The position numbers and the translations under genes were made by a program. From the NCBI GenBank assembly GCA_019414055.1, contig DXMV01000018.1, positions 84,793 through 148,792 of the forward strand: a stretch of DNA of 64,000 nt, given 5' to 3'. Below are positions 1 to 10,624 of the stretch, piece by piece (the stretch's first letter is position 1; each line of letters begins with the position of its first letter). Under the pieces are notes generated by a model. It did not search any database and was not told where the DNA came from. It saw only the letters and a program-made list of their open reading frames with translations. The stretch comes from Collinsella sp. (GTDB taxonomy: Bacteria; Actinomycetota; Coriobacteriia; Coriobacteriales; Coriobacteriaceae).

Positions 1-216
1 GCAAGCATGATTGCCGCAGACGAGTTGGCGGCGACCTGTGACCGTGCGCTCGAGTTGGGCCTTGCCACCTGGGTGCCCGATGATGATGGGGGACATGCGA
101 GGCATATCGCCTCGAAAGACGTTATCGCAGGTCGCGTCCTTGCCCGTTTAGCGCCGACCCACTTGGGTTGGCTCGATGGAAATGTTCTGTTCGAGCTGTT
201 TTGGGGTCTAGCTTAG
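1..216 (+). CDS. 3' end of a gene, possibly HemW-like radical SAM heme chaperone (partial)
   Basis: The reading frame is open from the first base of the window and stops at 214-216, so only the last 71 or so residues of a protein are present. The tail ends in GWLDGNVLFELFWGLA, which resembles the last helix of HemW/oxygen-independent coproporphyrinogen oxidase-like proteins. HemW commonly lies upstream of hrcA/dnaJ genes in Gram-positive bacteria, and a dnaJ gene starts 58 bp downstream here. No catalytic residues are in view, so the assignment rests on the C-terminal pattern and context only. An internal ATG at 7 is probably not the start. Confidence 0.45.
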   Translation, partial: ASMIAADELAATCDRALELGLATWVPDDDGGHARHIASKDVIAGRVLARLAPTHLGWLDGNVLFELFWGLA

Positions 217-274
217 GCCGCTCGGGTAGAATTACCGCAATATATACGCTGCTGTGAGCAGGAGGTTGCCGCAC

Positions 275-1378
275 ATGGCGACGATGAACGAAAAAGATTA
301 CTACGAGATCTTGGGCGTCTCCAAGGACGCCAGCTCGCGTGATATTCAAAAGGCCTTCCAGCAGAAGGCCCGTAAGCTCCATCCGGATGTCAATAAAGAG
401 CCGGGTGCCGAGGAAAAGTTCAAAGAGGTTTCCGAGGCCTACGCTGTGCTTTCGGACGAGCAGAAGCGTGCGCGCTATGATGCCATGCGCTCGGGCAATC
501 CCTTTGCGGGTGCACCTTCGGCCACGCCCTATGGTGGCGGCTATGCCGGCGGCGCCGGGTACGGCAATCCCTTTGAAGGCGGTTTTCCCTTTGGCGGCGC
601 TTGGGGTCAGCCGCGTCGCGGGCGGGCAGCCTACAATCCCGAAAGCGGTGCCAACGTGGTCGTCGACATTAAACTCGATGCCAAGGAGGCCAAGGGCGGT
701 GCCCGCAAAACCGTTCGCTACACGCGATTCGATACGTGCGGACACTGCGGCGGCTCGGGTTCTGTCTCCTCCGAGCATGCCCATACCTGCCCAAGCTGCG
801 GCGGACGCGGCCATATCGATGTGGACCTGTCCTTCCTGTTTGGCGCCGGCACGTTTCAGTCGGTTTGCCCCGAGTGCGGCGGCTCGGGCAAGGTCGTAGC
901 CGATCCGTGCCCCGATTGCGGCGGCAGCGGTCGTACTCGCGTGACCTCCGAGCAAACGATTGAGTTTCCTGCCGGCACGCATGACGGCGACGAGGTTCGC
1001 ATTAGCGGCATGGGCCACGCTGGTACCAATGGCGCCACAGGTGGTGATCTGGTCGGTCGCGCCCATGTGGAGGCCGAGCGTCTGGAGGGCAAAGCCCGTA
1101 CCGGGTTTTACCTGATGGGCATCGTGGCGCCGTTTTTGGTGCTGTCGGCCATCTCGGGCGTGTTCTCGGCCTTTGCCGTGATGTGTTTTATTCCGTTTGC
1201 CATGGGCCTGTTCATGGTGCTATCGGATGGGGTGCTTCACCGTAGCCTGCTGTGGTGGAAACGTGGCGCGATGCAGTTTGCCAACGGTTTTGCCAACGGC
1301 TTCATGTTCGCGCTCGTGTCGGTATGGTTTGCGAGCTGCTCGCAGCGCGCGATGCTTGCGCCCTACGGGATGCAATAA
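275..1378 (+). CDS. DnaJ-family co-chaperone with C-terminal transmembrane tail
   Basis: 367 residues if started at ATG 275, preceded by AGGAGG at 259-264; a GTG at 254 is in frame but has no ribosome binding site. Domains: J domain at 8-70 with HPD at 36-38, a Gly/Phe-rich linker (about 75-115), then four CxxCxGxG zinc-binding repeats (about 150-230). Instead of the usual second substrate-binding/dimerisation domain, the protein changes at about residue 272 into a strongly hydrophobic stretch (roughly 275-320) and a second one (about 337-357). It should stimulate DnaK ATPase at the membrane; that location is inferred. A conventional dnaJ follows 81 bp downstream, so the two are tandem paralogues. 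Confidence 0.85.
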   Translation: MATMNEKDYYEILGVSKDASSRDIQKAFQQKARKLHPDVNKEPGAEEKFKEVSEAYAVLSDEQKRARYDAMRSGNPFAGAPSATPYGGGYAGGAGYGNPFEGGFPFGGAWGQPRRGRAAYNPESGANVVVDIKLDAKEAKGGARKTVRYTRFDTCGHCGGSGSVSSEHAHTCPSCGGRGHIDVDLSFLFGAGTFQSVCPECGGSGKVVADPCPDCGGSGRTRVTSEQTIEFPAGTHDGDEVRISGMGHAGTNGATGGDLVGRAHVEAERLEGKARTGFYLMGIVAPFLVLSAISGVFSAFAVMCFIPFAMGLFMVLSDGVLHRSLLWWKRGAMQFANGFANGFMFALVSVWFASCSQRAMLAPYGMQ

Positions 1379-1459
1379 CATCAAACCCTCTGTTTGCGGC
1401 CGGCCCTGCATGGGTATAGGACGCACTGTGACAATATTGAAAGTCGGAAGGATTCGGTC

Positions 1460-2608
1460 GTGTCGGAAAATAGGGATTACTACGAGGTACTTGGTGTCGA
1501 TAAGGATGCCGACGCGCGGACCATTAAGCGCGCGTTTCTAAAGAAAGCCCGTACGGTACACCCGGATGTTTCGGACGACCCCGAGGCCGAGGCCAAGTTC
1601 AAAGAGCTTAACGAGGCCTATTCTGTCCTTTCCGATGAGCAGAAGCGTGCCAACTACGATCGCTTTGGTACTGCCGATGGCCCTGGTGGCTCCGGTTATG
1701 TCGACATCAACGATATCTTTGGCGGTATGGGCATGGACGACCTGTTCTCGTCGTTCTTTGGCGGCGGCGCCGGCGGTGGTGCCCGCAGCCGTCGCGAGCG
1801 CCGTCGCGGTCGCGATATGGCCATTTCGCTATCGGTGACGCTCGAGGAAGCTGCGCTTGGCTGCAAAAAGACGATCAGCTATGACCGCCTTGCTCCCTGC
1901 GAGGACTGCAACGGTACGGGCAAGGCTGACGGTGCGACCGAAAAACAGTGCAGCCGCTGCCACGGCACGGGCTATGTCACCACGGTCCAGCGCTCGTTTT
2001 TGGGGCAGGTCCAGTCCTCTTCGCCTTGCCCCGACTGCCACGGCGAGGGCACGGTTATCGACCATCCCTGCGAGACATGCGACGGTCAGGGCCGCACGCC
2101 TTCGCACGAAAAGATCGACATTGATATTCCCGCCGGCGTCTCGACCGGTCGCCAGTTGCGCGTGAGTGGCTTTGGCGAGGCTGGCCTTCGTGGTGAGCCC
2201 TCGGGCGACCTGATCGTCAACGTGCGTGTCGCCGATCACGAGCGCTTTAAGCGCAATGGCGACGACCTGTACCTGGTGAGCGATATCTCCATCGCGCAGG
2301 CCGCGCTCGGCTGCGAGATCGAGGTCGAGGGCATTATGCCCGACGAGGTCGTCAAGGTGTGCGTCCCCGCCGGCACGCAGTATGGCGACACCGTCAGCGT
2401 CAACAACTTCGGCATGCCGCGCATCGGCGGTGGCGGCTCGCGCGGTCGTCTGGTCGTGCAGCTGCGCGTGGTCGTTCCCACGAACCTTTCCAACAAGCAG
2501 CGCGAGCTGCTGCGCGCTTTTGCCGACGAGATGGGCGATGACGTTGCTTCCGGCAAGAAGTCGGTAACCGATCGCATCAAGAGCGCCCTCGACGATATCC
2601 TCGATTAA
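1460..2608 (+). CDS. dnaJ: Chaperone protein DnaJ
   Basis: 382 residues from GTG 1460, chosen because CGGAAGGA lies 8 bp upstream and the J domain starts directly after it; an upstream in-frame ATG at 1394 would add an unlikely leader. J domain with HPD, a Gly-rich region, four complete CxxCxGxG zinc-finger repeats, and both C-terminal substrate-binding domains with a normal end. It is the co-chaperone that loads substrates onto DnaK and triggers ATP hydrolysis. No CIRCE or HAIR heat-shock operator was recognised upstream. It lies 9 bp before mtaB, so the two are probably co-transcribed. Confidence 0.95.
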   Translation: MSENRDYYEVLGVDKDADARTIKRAFLKKARTVHPDVSDDPEAEAKFKELNEAYSVLSDEQKRANYDRFGTADGPGGSGYVDINDIFGGMGMDDLFSSFFGGGAGGGARSRRERRRGRDMAISLSVTLEEAALGCKKTISYDRLAPCEDCNGTGKADGATEKQCSRCHGTGYVTTVQRSFLGQVQSSSPCPDCHGEGTVIDHPCETCDGQGRTPSHEKIDIDIPAGVSTGRQLRVSGFGEAGLRGEPSGDLIVNVRVADHERFKRNGDDLYLVSDISIAQAALGCEIEVEGIMPDEVVKVCVPAGTQYGDTVSVNNFGMPRIGGGGSRGRLVVQLRVVVPTNLSNKQRELLRAFADEMGDDVASGKKSVTDRIKSALDDILD

Positions 2609-2617
2609 GGAGCCCGC

Positions 2618-3910
2618 TTGCTCGCACCCCATATTTCCGTCATCAACCTTGGCTGCCGCGTCAACCGGGTTGAGTCCGACCGTATCACTGCCGATCTTAT
2701 GCGCCAGGGCTTTGCGATGGTGGAGCCCCAGGATGCCGACCTGATCGTCATCAATACCTGCGCTGTGACGGGCGAGGCCGAGGCTAAGACCCGCAAGGCC
2801 GTCCGTCATGCGCTGTCATATCCAGGTGAGCCCTACGTGGTCGTGACCGGCTGCGTCGTCAACTTGCATCCCGAAGAGCTCCTAGAGCTTTCGGACCGCG
2901 TGATTGCCGAGCCGTCGAAAATCGACGTCGCCGAGCGTGTCTGCGAGGTGCTGGGTGTCGAATCCGATAGTGTGGCCGCCTGCAGCGACATCGATGTGGT
3001 CGACGCTCTGGGTCGCTCGCGTCTGGGTGTGAAGATCCAAGACGGCTGCAATCACCGCTGCACGTATTGCATCGTGTGGAAGGCGCGCGGCCCCGAGCGC
3101 TCCGTGCCCGTCGAGTCCGTGCTCGAGCAAGTACGCGAGGCCCAGGAGGCCGGTGTGCCCGAGGTGGTGCTGACTGGCGTGAACCTGGGAGCCTATGACG
3201 GCAAGAGCGCGACCGACGAGCATGTCGAGATCGATGAGCTGCTCCAGGCCATCATGGAGCGCACCGAGATCGCCCACGTGCGCATCTCCTCGGTTGAGCC
3301 CATGGATATTTCCGAGCGCTTGCTCAAGGTGATGGCTCGCTATCCGAAGCGCATCGCGCCGTTTTTGCACCTGCCCGTGCAGTCTGGCTGCACGGCGACG
3401 CTGCATCGCATGGGTCGTCCCTATAGTGCCGAGGCCTTTGAGGATACGGTGCGCATGATTCGCGCGAACCTGCCACAGGCTGCACTTTCGTGCGACGTTA
3501 TCGTCGGTTTTCCTGGCGAGACGGACGAGGAGTTCGAGGAGTCGCTGGCACTGTGCCGTCGCGTGGGCTTTTCGCGCATGCACGTGTTCCGCTATAGCAA
3601 GCGCCCCGGCACGCTTGCGGCCGATATGCCCGATCAGGTGCCGCCCGAGATTATGGCCGAACGCAGCCGCCGCATGCGTGCCGCCGCACAGGAGCTCGCG
3701 ATCGCCGATGCCCGCCGCCGCGTGGGCACGGTCGAGCGTGCGGTGCTCGAGTATGGCGACAACCTGACGCTCGGCTCGTTCCATCATGCCCGTCTTGATG
3801 ATGCCTGTGGACTCACAGCCCCGTACCTGCTCGATGTTGCTATCATCGGAGTCGATGATTCCGGCTTGGTCCATGCACGCAGGGAGGTTCATGGAAGCCT
3901 CGAAGATTAG
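2618..3910 (+). CDS. mtaB: tRNA t6A37 methylthiotransferase MtaB
   Basis: 430 residues from TTG 2618 behind AAGGAG. Radical SAM methylthiotransferase that turns t6A at position 37 of ANN-decoding tRNAs into ms2t6A. The N-terminal UPF0004 domain carries the three cluster cysteines (C13, C48 in NTC, C79 in GC). The radical SAM motif CNHRCTYC is at 144-151 and a TRAM-like tail follows. The N-terminal LGCRVNRVES pattern favours MtaB over MiaB or RimO, both of which are encoded elsewhere in the window. Its 3' end overlaps phoH by 20 bp, so the pair is translationally linked. Confidence 0.93.
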   Translation: MLAPHISVINLGCRVNRVESDRITADLMRQGFAMVEPQDADLIVINTCAVTGEAEAKTRKAVRHALSYPGEPYVVVTGCVVNLHPEELLELSDRVIAEPSKIDVAERVCEVLGVESDSVAACSDIDVVDALGRSRLGVKIQDGCNHRCTYCIVWKARGPERSVPVESVLEQVREAQEAGVPEVVLTGVNLGAYDGKSATDEHVEIDELLQAIMERTEIAHVRISSVEPMDISERLLKVMARYPKRIAPFLHLPVQSGCTATLHRMGRPYSAEAFEDTVRMIRANLPQAALSCDVIVGFPGETDEEFEESLALCRRVGFSRMHVFRYSKRPGTLAADMPDQVPPEIMAERSRRMRAAAQELAIADARRRVGTVERAVLEYGDNLTLGSFHHARLDDACGLTAPYLLDVAIIGVDDSGLVHARREVHGSLED

Positions 3911-4877
3911 ACTTACCGTTCCCGAGGGTATCGACCCCTCGTGCGTTTTGGGCGCCGGCGACGGGGTCCTTCGTGCACTCGAGAACTTGGTGCGCGCCCA
4001 TGTGGTTGCCCGCGGTGACAGCGTTGCCGTGAGCGGCGATCCGGACGAGGTCGAGCTGGTCGCGCGTTTTTTCGAACATGCCTTTCGTGAGGCTGCTGCC
4101 GGGCGCACGCTTTCTGCCGATGATGTCTCGCGCTGTCTGGCCGTTCTGCGCGACGGCGAGCATGATGCCTCGTCGCTGCGCGATGACGTGTTGCTGTCGT
4201 ATCGCGGTCGCGTCATCCGCCCCAAGACACTCGGTCAAAAGCGCTATGTTGACGCCATCCGCTCCCATACCATCACGTTTGGCCTGGGCCCCGCCGGTAC
4301 CGGTAAGACCTACCTAGCCATGGCGCTCGCCGTCGCCGCGCTCAAGCGCCACGAGGTGGGCCGTCTGGTCCTTACGCGGCCCGTTGTCGAGGCGGGGGAG
4401 AATTTGGGCTTTTTGCCCGGCACGCTCGAGGAAAAGATCGACCCTTACATGCGTCCGCTCTACGACGCCCTGTTTGACATGATGGACCGTGAGCGTACCG
4501 ATGAGCTTATGGAGCGTGGCGTGATCGAGATCGCCCCGCTCGCCTACATGCGCGGTCGAACGCTGAGTGATGCCTTTGTGGTGCTTGATGAGGCGCAAAA
4601 CACGACGCCCGAGCAGATGAAGATGTTCCTAACGCGTCTGGGTTTTAATTCCAAGTTCGTGATTACCGGCGACCTGAGCCAGCGTGACCTGGTGGGTCGT
4701 CGCGGTGGCCTTGCCGATATCGAAAGGATTTTGGGTCGCGTCGACGATGTGACGTTTTCTCACCTGGAGCGCGCCGATGTGGTGCGCCATGCCCTGGTGG
4801 GCCGTATCGTCGAGGCCTATGATGCATACGACGATGCGCGCGAGCAGCGCGCACACGATCGAAAGGAGTCCCGTTGA
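3891..4877 (+). CDS. PhoH-like ATPase
   Basis: 328 residues from ATG 3891, preceded by AGGGAGG at 3881-3887. Contains Walker A GPAGTGKT and a Walker B region VVLDEAQNTTPEQM followed by a sensor-like TGDLSQRDL, the hallmark of the PhoH/YbeZ family. The N-terminal 100 or so residues match the small KH-like/PhoL extension of the family. YbeZ-type PhoH proteins are thought to act with the RNase YbeY in ribosome maturation, and ybeY starts here within the phoH stop codon. The ATP-dependent RNA role is family knowledge; the substrate is not visible. Confidence 0.92.
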   Translation: MEASKIRLTVPEGIDPSCVLGAGDGVLRALENLVRAHVVARGDSVAVSGDPDEVELVARFFEHAFREAAAGRTLSADDVSRCLAVLRDGEHDASSLRDDVLLSYRGRVIRPKTLGQKRYVDAIRSHTITFGLGPAGTGKTYLAMALAVAALKRHEVGRLVLTRPVVEAGENLGFLPGTLEEKIDPYMRPLYDALFDMMDRERTDELMERGVIEIAPLAYMRGRTLSDAFVVLDEAQNTTPEQMKMFLTRLGFNSKFVITGDLSQRDLVGRRGGLADIERILGRVDDVTFSHLERADVVRHALVGRIVEAYDAYDDAREQRAHDRKESR

Positions 4878-5383
4878 GTGTATTGATCAGCAACGATGCC
4901 GAGCTCGATACGCTGCTCGATGCCCAGGAGGTGGAGCACATCTGCTCAGTTGTGCTTGCCGCCGAGGGTGTTGAGCGTGAGGTCGAGATTTCCCTTTCGT
5001 ATGTCGATGAGGACGAGATGCACGAGCTCAACCACGAGTGGCGCGGCATCGATCGCACGACCGACGTGCTCTCGTTTGAATGCGACTCGGCCTTTGACGA
5101 GGACATTCCCGCCGACGAGACGCTCGAGCTCGGCGATATTATCCTGGCCCCGCAGGTTATTGCCCGCCAGGCCCCCGGCTTTGGCAACAGCCCCGCCGAT
5201 GAGTGTCGACTGATGCTCGTGCACGGAATGCTGCACCTGCTGGGTTACGACCACATCGAGGACGATGAGGCCGAGGTCATGGAGGCACGCGAGGATGCCA
5301 TCCTTCGCGACCTGGCGCTTGAGCGCGGCGAGGACCCCAAACTCGTCCACGTCGGCCCCATAACCAATCATGCCCACGACTAG
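4874..5383 (+). CDS. ybeY: Endoribonuclease YbeY (16S rRNA maturation)
   Basis: 169 residues from TTG 4874, with AAAGGAG 6 bp upstream; the start overlaps the phoH stop by 4 bp. The zinc-binding motif HGMLHLLGYDH (three His) is intact near residue 114 and the conserved ELNHEWRGIDRTTDVLSF block precedes it. YbeY is a metal-dependent single-strand endoRNase needed for 16S 3'-end maturation and 70S quality control. The protein is about 20 residues longer than many YbeY proteins because of a charged C-terminal extension. Part of mtaB-phoH-ybeY-dgkA-era. Confidence 0.95.
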   Translation: MSVLISNDAELDTLLDAQEVEHICSVVLAAEGVEREVEISLSYVDEDEMHELNHEWRGIDRTTDVLSFECDSAFDEDIPADETLELGDIILAPQVIARQAPGFGNSPADECRLMLVHGMLHLLGYDHIEDDEAEVMEAREDAILRDLALERGEDPKLVHVGPITNHAHD

Positions 5384-5392
5384 GAGCCGTCT

Positions 5393-5770
5393 ATGATTCC
5401 CGGATCGAACAAGGATCATCCGTCCTTTTTAAAGTCGTTCTCATACGCTCTGGAGGGCTTCGTCACCGCCGTCAAGACCGAGCGCAATATCAAGGTCATG
5501 CTCGTGGCGGGCGTGTGCACCGTCATTACCGGCTGCATCGTGGGGCTCGATATTGCCGAGTGGGCTACGGTCATCATCTGCTGCGGCCTGGTGATTCACG
5601 GCGAGTTGTGCAATACCGCCATGGAGGCGATTGTCGACCTGGCGACCCAGGAGCTGCATCCGTTGGCCAAGCGCGCGAAGGATATCGCCGCTGCCTCTGT
5701 ATACGTTCTTTCCATTACCGCCGCGATCGTTGGCTTGCTTGTCTTTGCCCACGCGCTCGACTTTATTTAG
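5393..5770 (+). CDS. dgkA: Diacylglycerol/undecaprenol kinase (DgkA family)
   Basis: 125-residue membrane protein from ATG 5393, normal length for the family. It shows the N-terminal amphipathic helix (FLKSFSYALEGF), three transmembrane helices, and the signature ELCNTAMEAIVDL with the catalytic Glu and Asn. Gram-positive DgkA homologues phosphorylate undecaprenol to recycle the cell-wall lipid carrier; that substrate is inferred from phylum, not from sequence. The ybeY-dgkA-era order is shared with Firmicutes. RBS AGGAG at 5383-5387. Confidence 0.93.
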   Translation: MIPGSNKDHPSFLKSFSYALEGFVTAVKTERNIKVMLVAGVCTVITGCIVGLDIAEWATVIICCGLVIHGELCNTAMEAIVDLATQELHPLAKRAKDIAAASVYVLSITAAIVGLLVFAHALDFI

Positions 5771-5782
5771 AAAGGGATTCCC

Positions 5783-6853
5783 ATGTCCGACAATATGCAG
5801 CCTGCCGATGAAGTTTTGGATGACGAGGTCCTGGACGAGGCTGAAGGTGCCGATTCGTTTGACGAGGTCGAGGAGTTCGATCCGTTTGAGGGTATGAGCG
5901 ACGAGGAACTCGATGCCCTGTGCGACGAGGACGAGAGCCTCGTGGGCTTTGGCGACGTGGAACCCGGTTTCCGCAGCGGCTTTGTGGCCCTGGTCGGTCG
6001 CCCCAACGCCGGCAAGTCCACGCTGCTCAATGCCTGTTACGGCAAGAAGGTCGCCATCACCTCTCCGGTGGCCCAGACGACCCGCCGCCGTATGCGCGCC
6101 GTGGTCAACCGCCCCGGTTACCAGCTGGTCTTCGTTGACACGCCGGGTATCCACAAGCCCAAGGACGGCCTGGGATCCGAGCTCAACAAGAGCGCCCTGT
6201 TTGAGCTCAATGACGTAGACGTCGTCGCGTTTCTGATCGACGCCACCAAACCCATCGGCAGGGGAGACGCCTGGGTTGCCGAGCGTGTCAAGAGCGCCCG
6301 TTCCAAAAAGGTCCTGGTGCTCACGAAGGCCGACGAGGCCGATCCCGCCCAGGTTATGGAACAGCTCAAGGCCGCTCACGAGCTCATGGAATATGACGAC
6401 GAGATCGTGACGTCGTCGGTCAAGAACTTCAACGTCGATGCGTTTATCGAGACCGTCGCTCACTTTTTGCCCGAGGGCCCGCGCTGGTTCCCTGAGGACA
6501 TGGGCACCGACGCGTCCGACGAGACCCTCGTGGCCGAGTTTGTACGCGAGAAGGTTCTGCGTCGCACCCGCGACGAGATCCCTCACTCCGTGGGCGTCAT
6601 CTGTGACGCGCTCGAGCAGACTAAGAAGGTTCTGCGCGTGCACGCCACGATTTACGTCGAGCGCGAGGGGCAGAAGGGCATCATCATCGGCAAGGGCGGC
6701 GAGATGATTAAGCATATCGGCATCGATGCCCGTCGTGACCTTGAGCGTATCTTTGGCACGCAGGTCTATTTGGAGCTCGACGTGAAGGTCAAGGCCGGCT
6801 GGCGCGATGACGAGGCACAGATCCGCCGCTTTGGCTACAATGCCGAAGATTAA
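5783..6853 (+). CDS. era: GTPase Era
   Basis: 356 residues, about 55 longer than typical Era because of a very acidic N-terminal extension (residues 1-62, rich in Asp/Glu). The G domain has G1 GRPNAGKS (72-79), G3 DTPGIHKPKDGLG and G4 TKAD in place of the usual NKxD. The C-terminal KH domain contains GIIIGKGGEMIK. Era binds 16S rRNA and drives 30S assembly, fitting the neighbouring ybeY. Start ATG 5783 has GAAAGGG upstream; no downstream start has a better site, so the acidic extension is probably real. recO follows after 12 bp. Confidence 0.95.
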   Translation: MSDNMQPADEVLDDEVLDEAEGADSFDEVEEFDPFEGMSDEELDALCDEDESLVGFGDVEPGFRSGFVALVGRPNAGKSTLLNACYGKKVAITSPVAQTTRRRMRAVVNRPGYQLVFVDTPGIHKPKDGLGSELNKSALFELNDVDVVAFLIDATKPIGRGDAWVAERVKSARSKKVLVLTKADEADPAQVMEQLKAAHELMEYDDEIVTSSVKNFNVDAFIETVAHFLPEGPRWFPEDMGTDASDETLVAEFVREKVLRRTRDEIPHSVGVICDALEQTKKVLRVHATIYVEREGQKGIIIGKGGEMIKHIGIDARRDLERIFGTQVYLELDVKVKAGWRDDEAQIRRFGYNAED

Positions 6854-6865
6854 GCCTCGGCGTTC

Positions 6866-7615
6866 ATGGCAGGCTCTCGCACATATCGCACAAAGGTGCT
6901 CGTCCTCGACAAGACCAAGCTCAAGGAAACCGACCTGATCTTGACGATGCTCGACGAACGGGGGCGGCAGGTGCGTGCCGTGGCCAAGGGCGCACGTAAG
7001 CCTGGTGGTCGCCTTGCGGCCCGCTGCGAGCTCTTTTGCACCGTTGATATGCTGTTGGCGCATGGTCGCTCGCTCGACGTGGTTTCTCAGGCGGAGCTTA
7101 TCGAGGCGCCGCTCGGTGCCGCTCCTGACTACGAGACGATCTGTGCCGCCAGCGCGATTGCCGAGGTTGCGCGCGTGTGCTCGTTCGAGGATGCCGAGGA
7201 TCCATTTACCTTTGCCATCACACAGCGGGCGCTCACACTTGTCGGCGGTGGGCTCGACTCGGCACACATGGACCTGCTCGTGGCGGCCTTTGTCTTCAAA
7301 CTGCTGTCGCACGTTGGTTACCGACCCGATTTCTCGGCTTGCGTCTCGTGCGGCGATCCCATGCTCTCGCATTTCTCGGCCCAAGCCGGCGGGCTTCTGT
7401 GCGGGTCGTGCGCCTCGAGCGTGCCTGGCGCCGAGTTGGTATCGGTCGGCGAGGTCGCATGGCTGCGCGCTCTGATGTCCATGACCTTCGATGCCCTTAT
7501 GGACGAGCAGATCGATCCGCATACGGCTGCGTTTTTACTGGGGCTTTCGCATGTTTGGGGCGCCACGCACACCGATCAGCGGCTCCGTGCGATGGAATTC
7601 ATGTTGGGTCGGTGA
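6866..7615 (+). CDS. recO: DNA repair protein RecO
   Basis: 249 residues from ATG 6866. N-terminal OB fold (RTYRTKVLVLDKTKLKETD, then RAVAKGARKP), helical middle and a C-terminal zinc finger with two CxxC pairs (CVSC at about 155 and CGSC at about 175). RecO anneals ssDNA and loads RecA with RecF/RecR. The era-recO order is very widely conserved. Intergenic spacing is only 12 bp, so it is probably the last gene of the mtaB-era operon. Confidence 0.93.
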   Translation: MAGSRTYRTKVLVLDKTKLKETDLILTMLDERGRQVRAVAKGARKPGGRLAARCELFCTVDMLLAHGRSLDVVSQAELIEAPLGAAPDYETICAASAIAEVARVCSFEDAEDPFTFAITQRALTLVGGGLDSAHMDLLVAAFVFKLLSHVGYRPDFSACVSCGDPMLSHFSAQAGGLLCGSCASSVPGAELVSVGEVAWLRALMSMTFDALMDEQIDPHTAAFLLGLSHVWGATHTDQRLRAMEFMLGR

Positions 7616-7753
7616 TGATGCGCAGGCGCGCGCCGCTTGTGGTAACATACCGACCTGTTGGTACCTCGACCTTGGATGTTCGCTCCACCGGCGGCTTCCC
7701 AGTCCGAGGCGAATAGAGTCGCCCACAGGCGACGCGAAACGAAAGGTGAAACA

Positions 7754-8032
7754 ATGACTGTTTCCAAAGAGCGCAAGGCGGAGCTGACCGCCCAGTTCGG
7801 TAACTCCCCGGTCGATACCGGTAACCCCAAGGTTCAGGTCGCCATCCTGTCCGAGCGCATCAAGGAGCTGACCGAGCACATGAAGTCCCACCAGAAGGAC
7901 TTCCACACCCGTCGTGGCCTGCTCATGCTCGTCGGCCGCCGCCGTCGTCTTCTCTCCTACATCAAGAAGAACGACATCGTCGAGTACCGTGAGCTGATCA
8001 AGGCTCTGGGCATCCGCGACAACATCCAGTAA
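7754..8032 (+). CDS. rpsO: 30S ribosomal protein S15
   Basis: 92 residues from ATG 7754 with GAAAGGTG upstream. Classic S15 pattern including the GSPEVQ-like segment (here TGNPKVQVAILSERI) and the GRRRRLLSYIKK rRNA-binding helix. Primary binder of the 16S central domain. The 138 bp leader separates it from recO. A strong terminator follows directly, so rpsO is probably its own unit ahead of pnp, the same rpsO-pnp order seen in most bacteria. Confidence 0.97.
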   Translation: MTVSKERKAELTAQFGNSPVDTGNPKVQVAILSERIKELTEHMKSHQKDFHTRRGLLMLVGRRRRLLSYIKKNDIVEYRELIKALGIRDNIQ

Positions 8033-8048
8033 CGGATTTGTACATGCT

Positions 8049-8080
8049 AAGAGCGTCCTGCGCAGCGGGGCGCTCTTTTT
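8049..8080 (+). terminator. Rho-independent terminator of rpsO
   Basis: Stem AAGAGCG (8049-8055) pairs with CGCTCTT (8071-8077), with a GC-rich loop and a run of five T. It sits 16 bp after the rpsO stop. Confidence 0.85.
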
Positions 8081-8147
8081 GTGTAAGGGCGTGAACAATC
8101 ACGCTCTGAAGCGTGGCGGGGGCAGGGGGCCCGCGTCACATGAGAAG

Positions 8148-8170
8148 CCCGCAGGCAAGGGGCCTGTGGG
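8148..8170 (+). promoter_or_regulatory. Stem-loop in the pnp leader
   Basis: CCCGCAGGC (8148-8156) pairs with GCCTGTGGG (8162-8170; one G-U) and ends 3 nt before the pnp ribosome binding site AAAGGAG. In enterobacteria the pnp leader hairpin is the target for RNase III and PNPase autoregulation; whether this one works the same way is inference. Confidence 0.4.
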
Positions 8171-8183
8171 GTAAAGGAGAACA

Positions 8184-10430
<2,247 letters not shown>

Positions 10431-10453
10431 CAGCAACACATAAGTAGCTCAAC

Positions 10454-10484
10454 AAGGGCGACTCCGGACAGGGTTCGCCCTTTT
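10454..10484 (+). terminator. Terminator of pnp
   Basis: AAGGGCG (10454-10460) pairs with CGCCCTT (10476-10482) and is followed by TT. The 3' half overlaps the left arm of the inverted repeat at 10477, so two alternative foldings are possible. Confidence 0.75.
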
Positions 10485-10624
10485 GCTATTCCCGGCGGGG
10501 TCCGCGGGTAAAGTTTCCTGCTCTACAGTCCTTCTCGCACGGAGAGCACATTAAGTGCTCTCCGGCTCGTGCGGAACTCGCGATAAACTTTACCCGCGGA
10601 CCCCGCCGGGAATAGCAAAAGGGC
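10477..10624. repeat. Hairpin element 1: 40 bp perfect inverted repeat around a 68 bp conserved core
   Basis: The arms 10477-10516 and 10585-10624 are exact reverse complements over 40 bp. The core (10517-10584) contains a nested hairpin (GGAGAGCAC at 10541-10549 with GTGCTCTCC at 10555-10563). The core is the reverse complement, with few changes, of the core in element 2 (10788-10856), whereas the arms of the two elements share only the inner AAGTTT/AAACTT. Confidence 0.9.

Noticed and set aside
217..274. CIRCE or HAIR heat-shock operator ahead of the first dnaJ gene
   Set aside because: Neither TTAGCACTC-N9-GAGTGCTAA nor CTTGAGT-N7-ACTCAAG was found.
5441..7522. 693-codon open frame on the - strand opposite dgkA, era and recO
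   Set aside because: It spans three well-supported genes on the other strand, has no ribosome binding site at its start and a biased composition typical of antisense frames in GC-rich DNA.
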